A DNA stretch of 64,000 bases, from positions 9,049,669-9,113,668 of the forward strand of contig NC_087072.1 in assembly GCF_026151205.1 (NCBI RefSeq), written 5' to 3'. Position 1 is the first letter of the stretch. Each line of letters begins with the position of its first letter. This DNA is from Bolinopsis microptera (Eukaryota; Ctenophora; Tentaculata; Lobata; Bolinopsidae). Position numbers and translations under genes: made by a program. The notes under the pieces are model-generated. The model made no database searches, was not told where the DNA came from, and was given only the letters and a program-made list of their open reading frames with translations. Below are positions 63,957 through 64,000 of this stretch, piece after piece.

Positions 63957-64000
63957 TTATGTCTTATAGCAGTCGCAAATACATTTGACATAATATTGGA

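Overview
Eukaryotic, intron-rich, AT-rich animal DNA. Genes carry GT-AG introns and animal families are recognisable. I infer a non-bilaterian metazoan, most likely a cnidarian. The main hint is the rhodopsin-like receptor at 21.0-22.2 kb, whose third helix ends in TTSK in place of DRY, a form I associate with cnidarian receptor expansions. This is inference and no database was searched.

Layout. (1) 1-3.3 kb: five degenerate tandem copies of a small coding unit (membrane helix, short coiled coil, Pro/Ser/Thr-rich tail), plus strand. (2) 3.4-24.4 kb: fifteen minus-strand exons that I could splice in frame into the first 646 residues of an ABCB6/HMT1-type half ABC transporter; the end of its nucleotide-binding domain lies off the left edge. 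Its introns hold a 7.5-kb hAT-type palindromic element (8861-16400, perfect 8-bp target duplication), an opposite-strand GPCR gene, and several satellites. (3) 28.2-29.4 kb: a complete four-exon MCFD2-like EF-hand secretory protein gene, minus strand. (4) 30.0-41.5 kb: a tandem cluster of three complete microsomal-type epoxide hydrolase genes, all minus strand, each spliced in frame to 446-448 aa with an intact Asp/Glu/His triad. The third carries a duplicated exon that looks mutually exclusive. (5) 45.6-47.5 kb: a Penelope-like retroelement remnant with a GIY-YIG domain. (6) 48.0-52.9 kb: a LINE with two intact ORFs (PHD plus zinc-knuckle ORF1; endonuclease/reverse transcriptase ORF2). (7) 53-64 kb: mostly non-coding DNA with foldback elements, MITEs, a decayed transposon-derived gene and a small possible gene at the right edge.

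The most unusual thing here is a group of six insertions that all share one architecture. Each starts with a G homopolymer and ends with a C homopolymer. Just inside come inverted arms built of 9-10-bp tandem units, and most are flanked by a 5-8-bp target duplication. They lie at 10508-15174, 25551-27565, 37235-37580, 41541-44952, 58141-58864 and 61615-62475. No transposase is visible in any of them. Three carry kilobase-scale polypurine/polypyrimidine arrays. They look like one lineage of non-autonomous foldback transposons, and one of them sits inside the hAT element.

The genes do not form an operon or an obvious pathway. The epoxide hydrolase cluster is a local tandem expansion with intron turnover, apparent exon-restricted gene conversion and exon duplication. 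All exon coordinates were worked out by hand from splice-site consensus, frame and family resemblance, and need transcript support.
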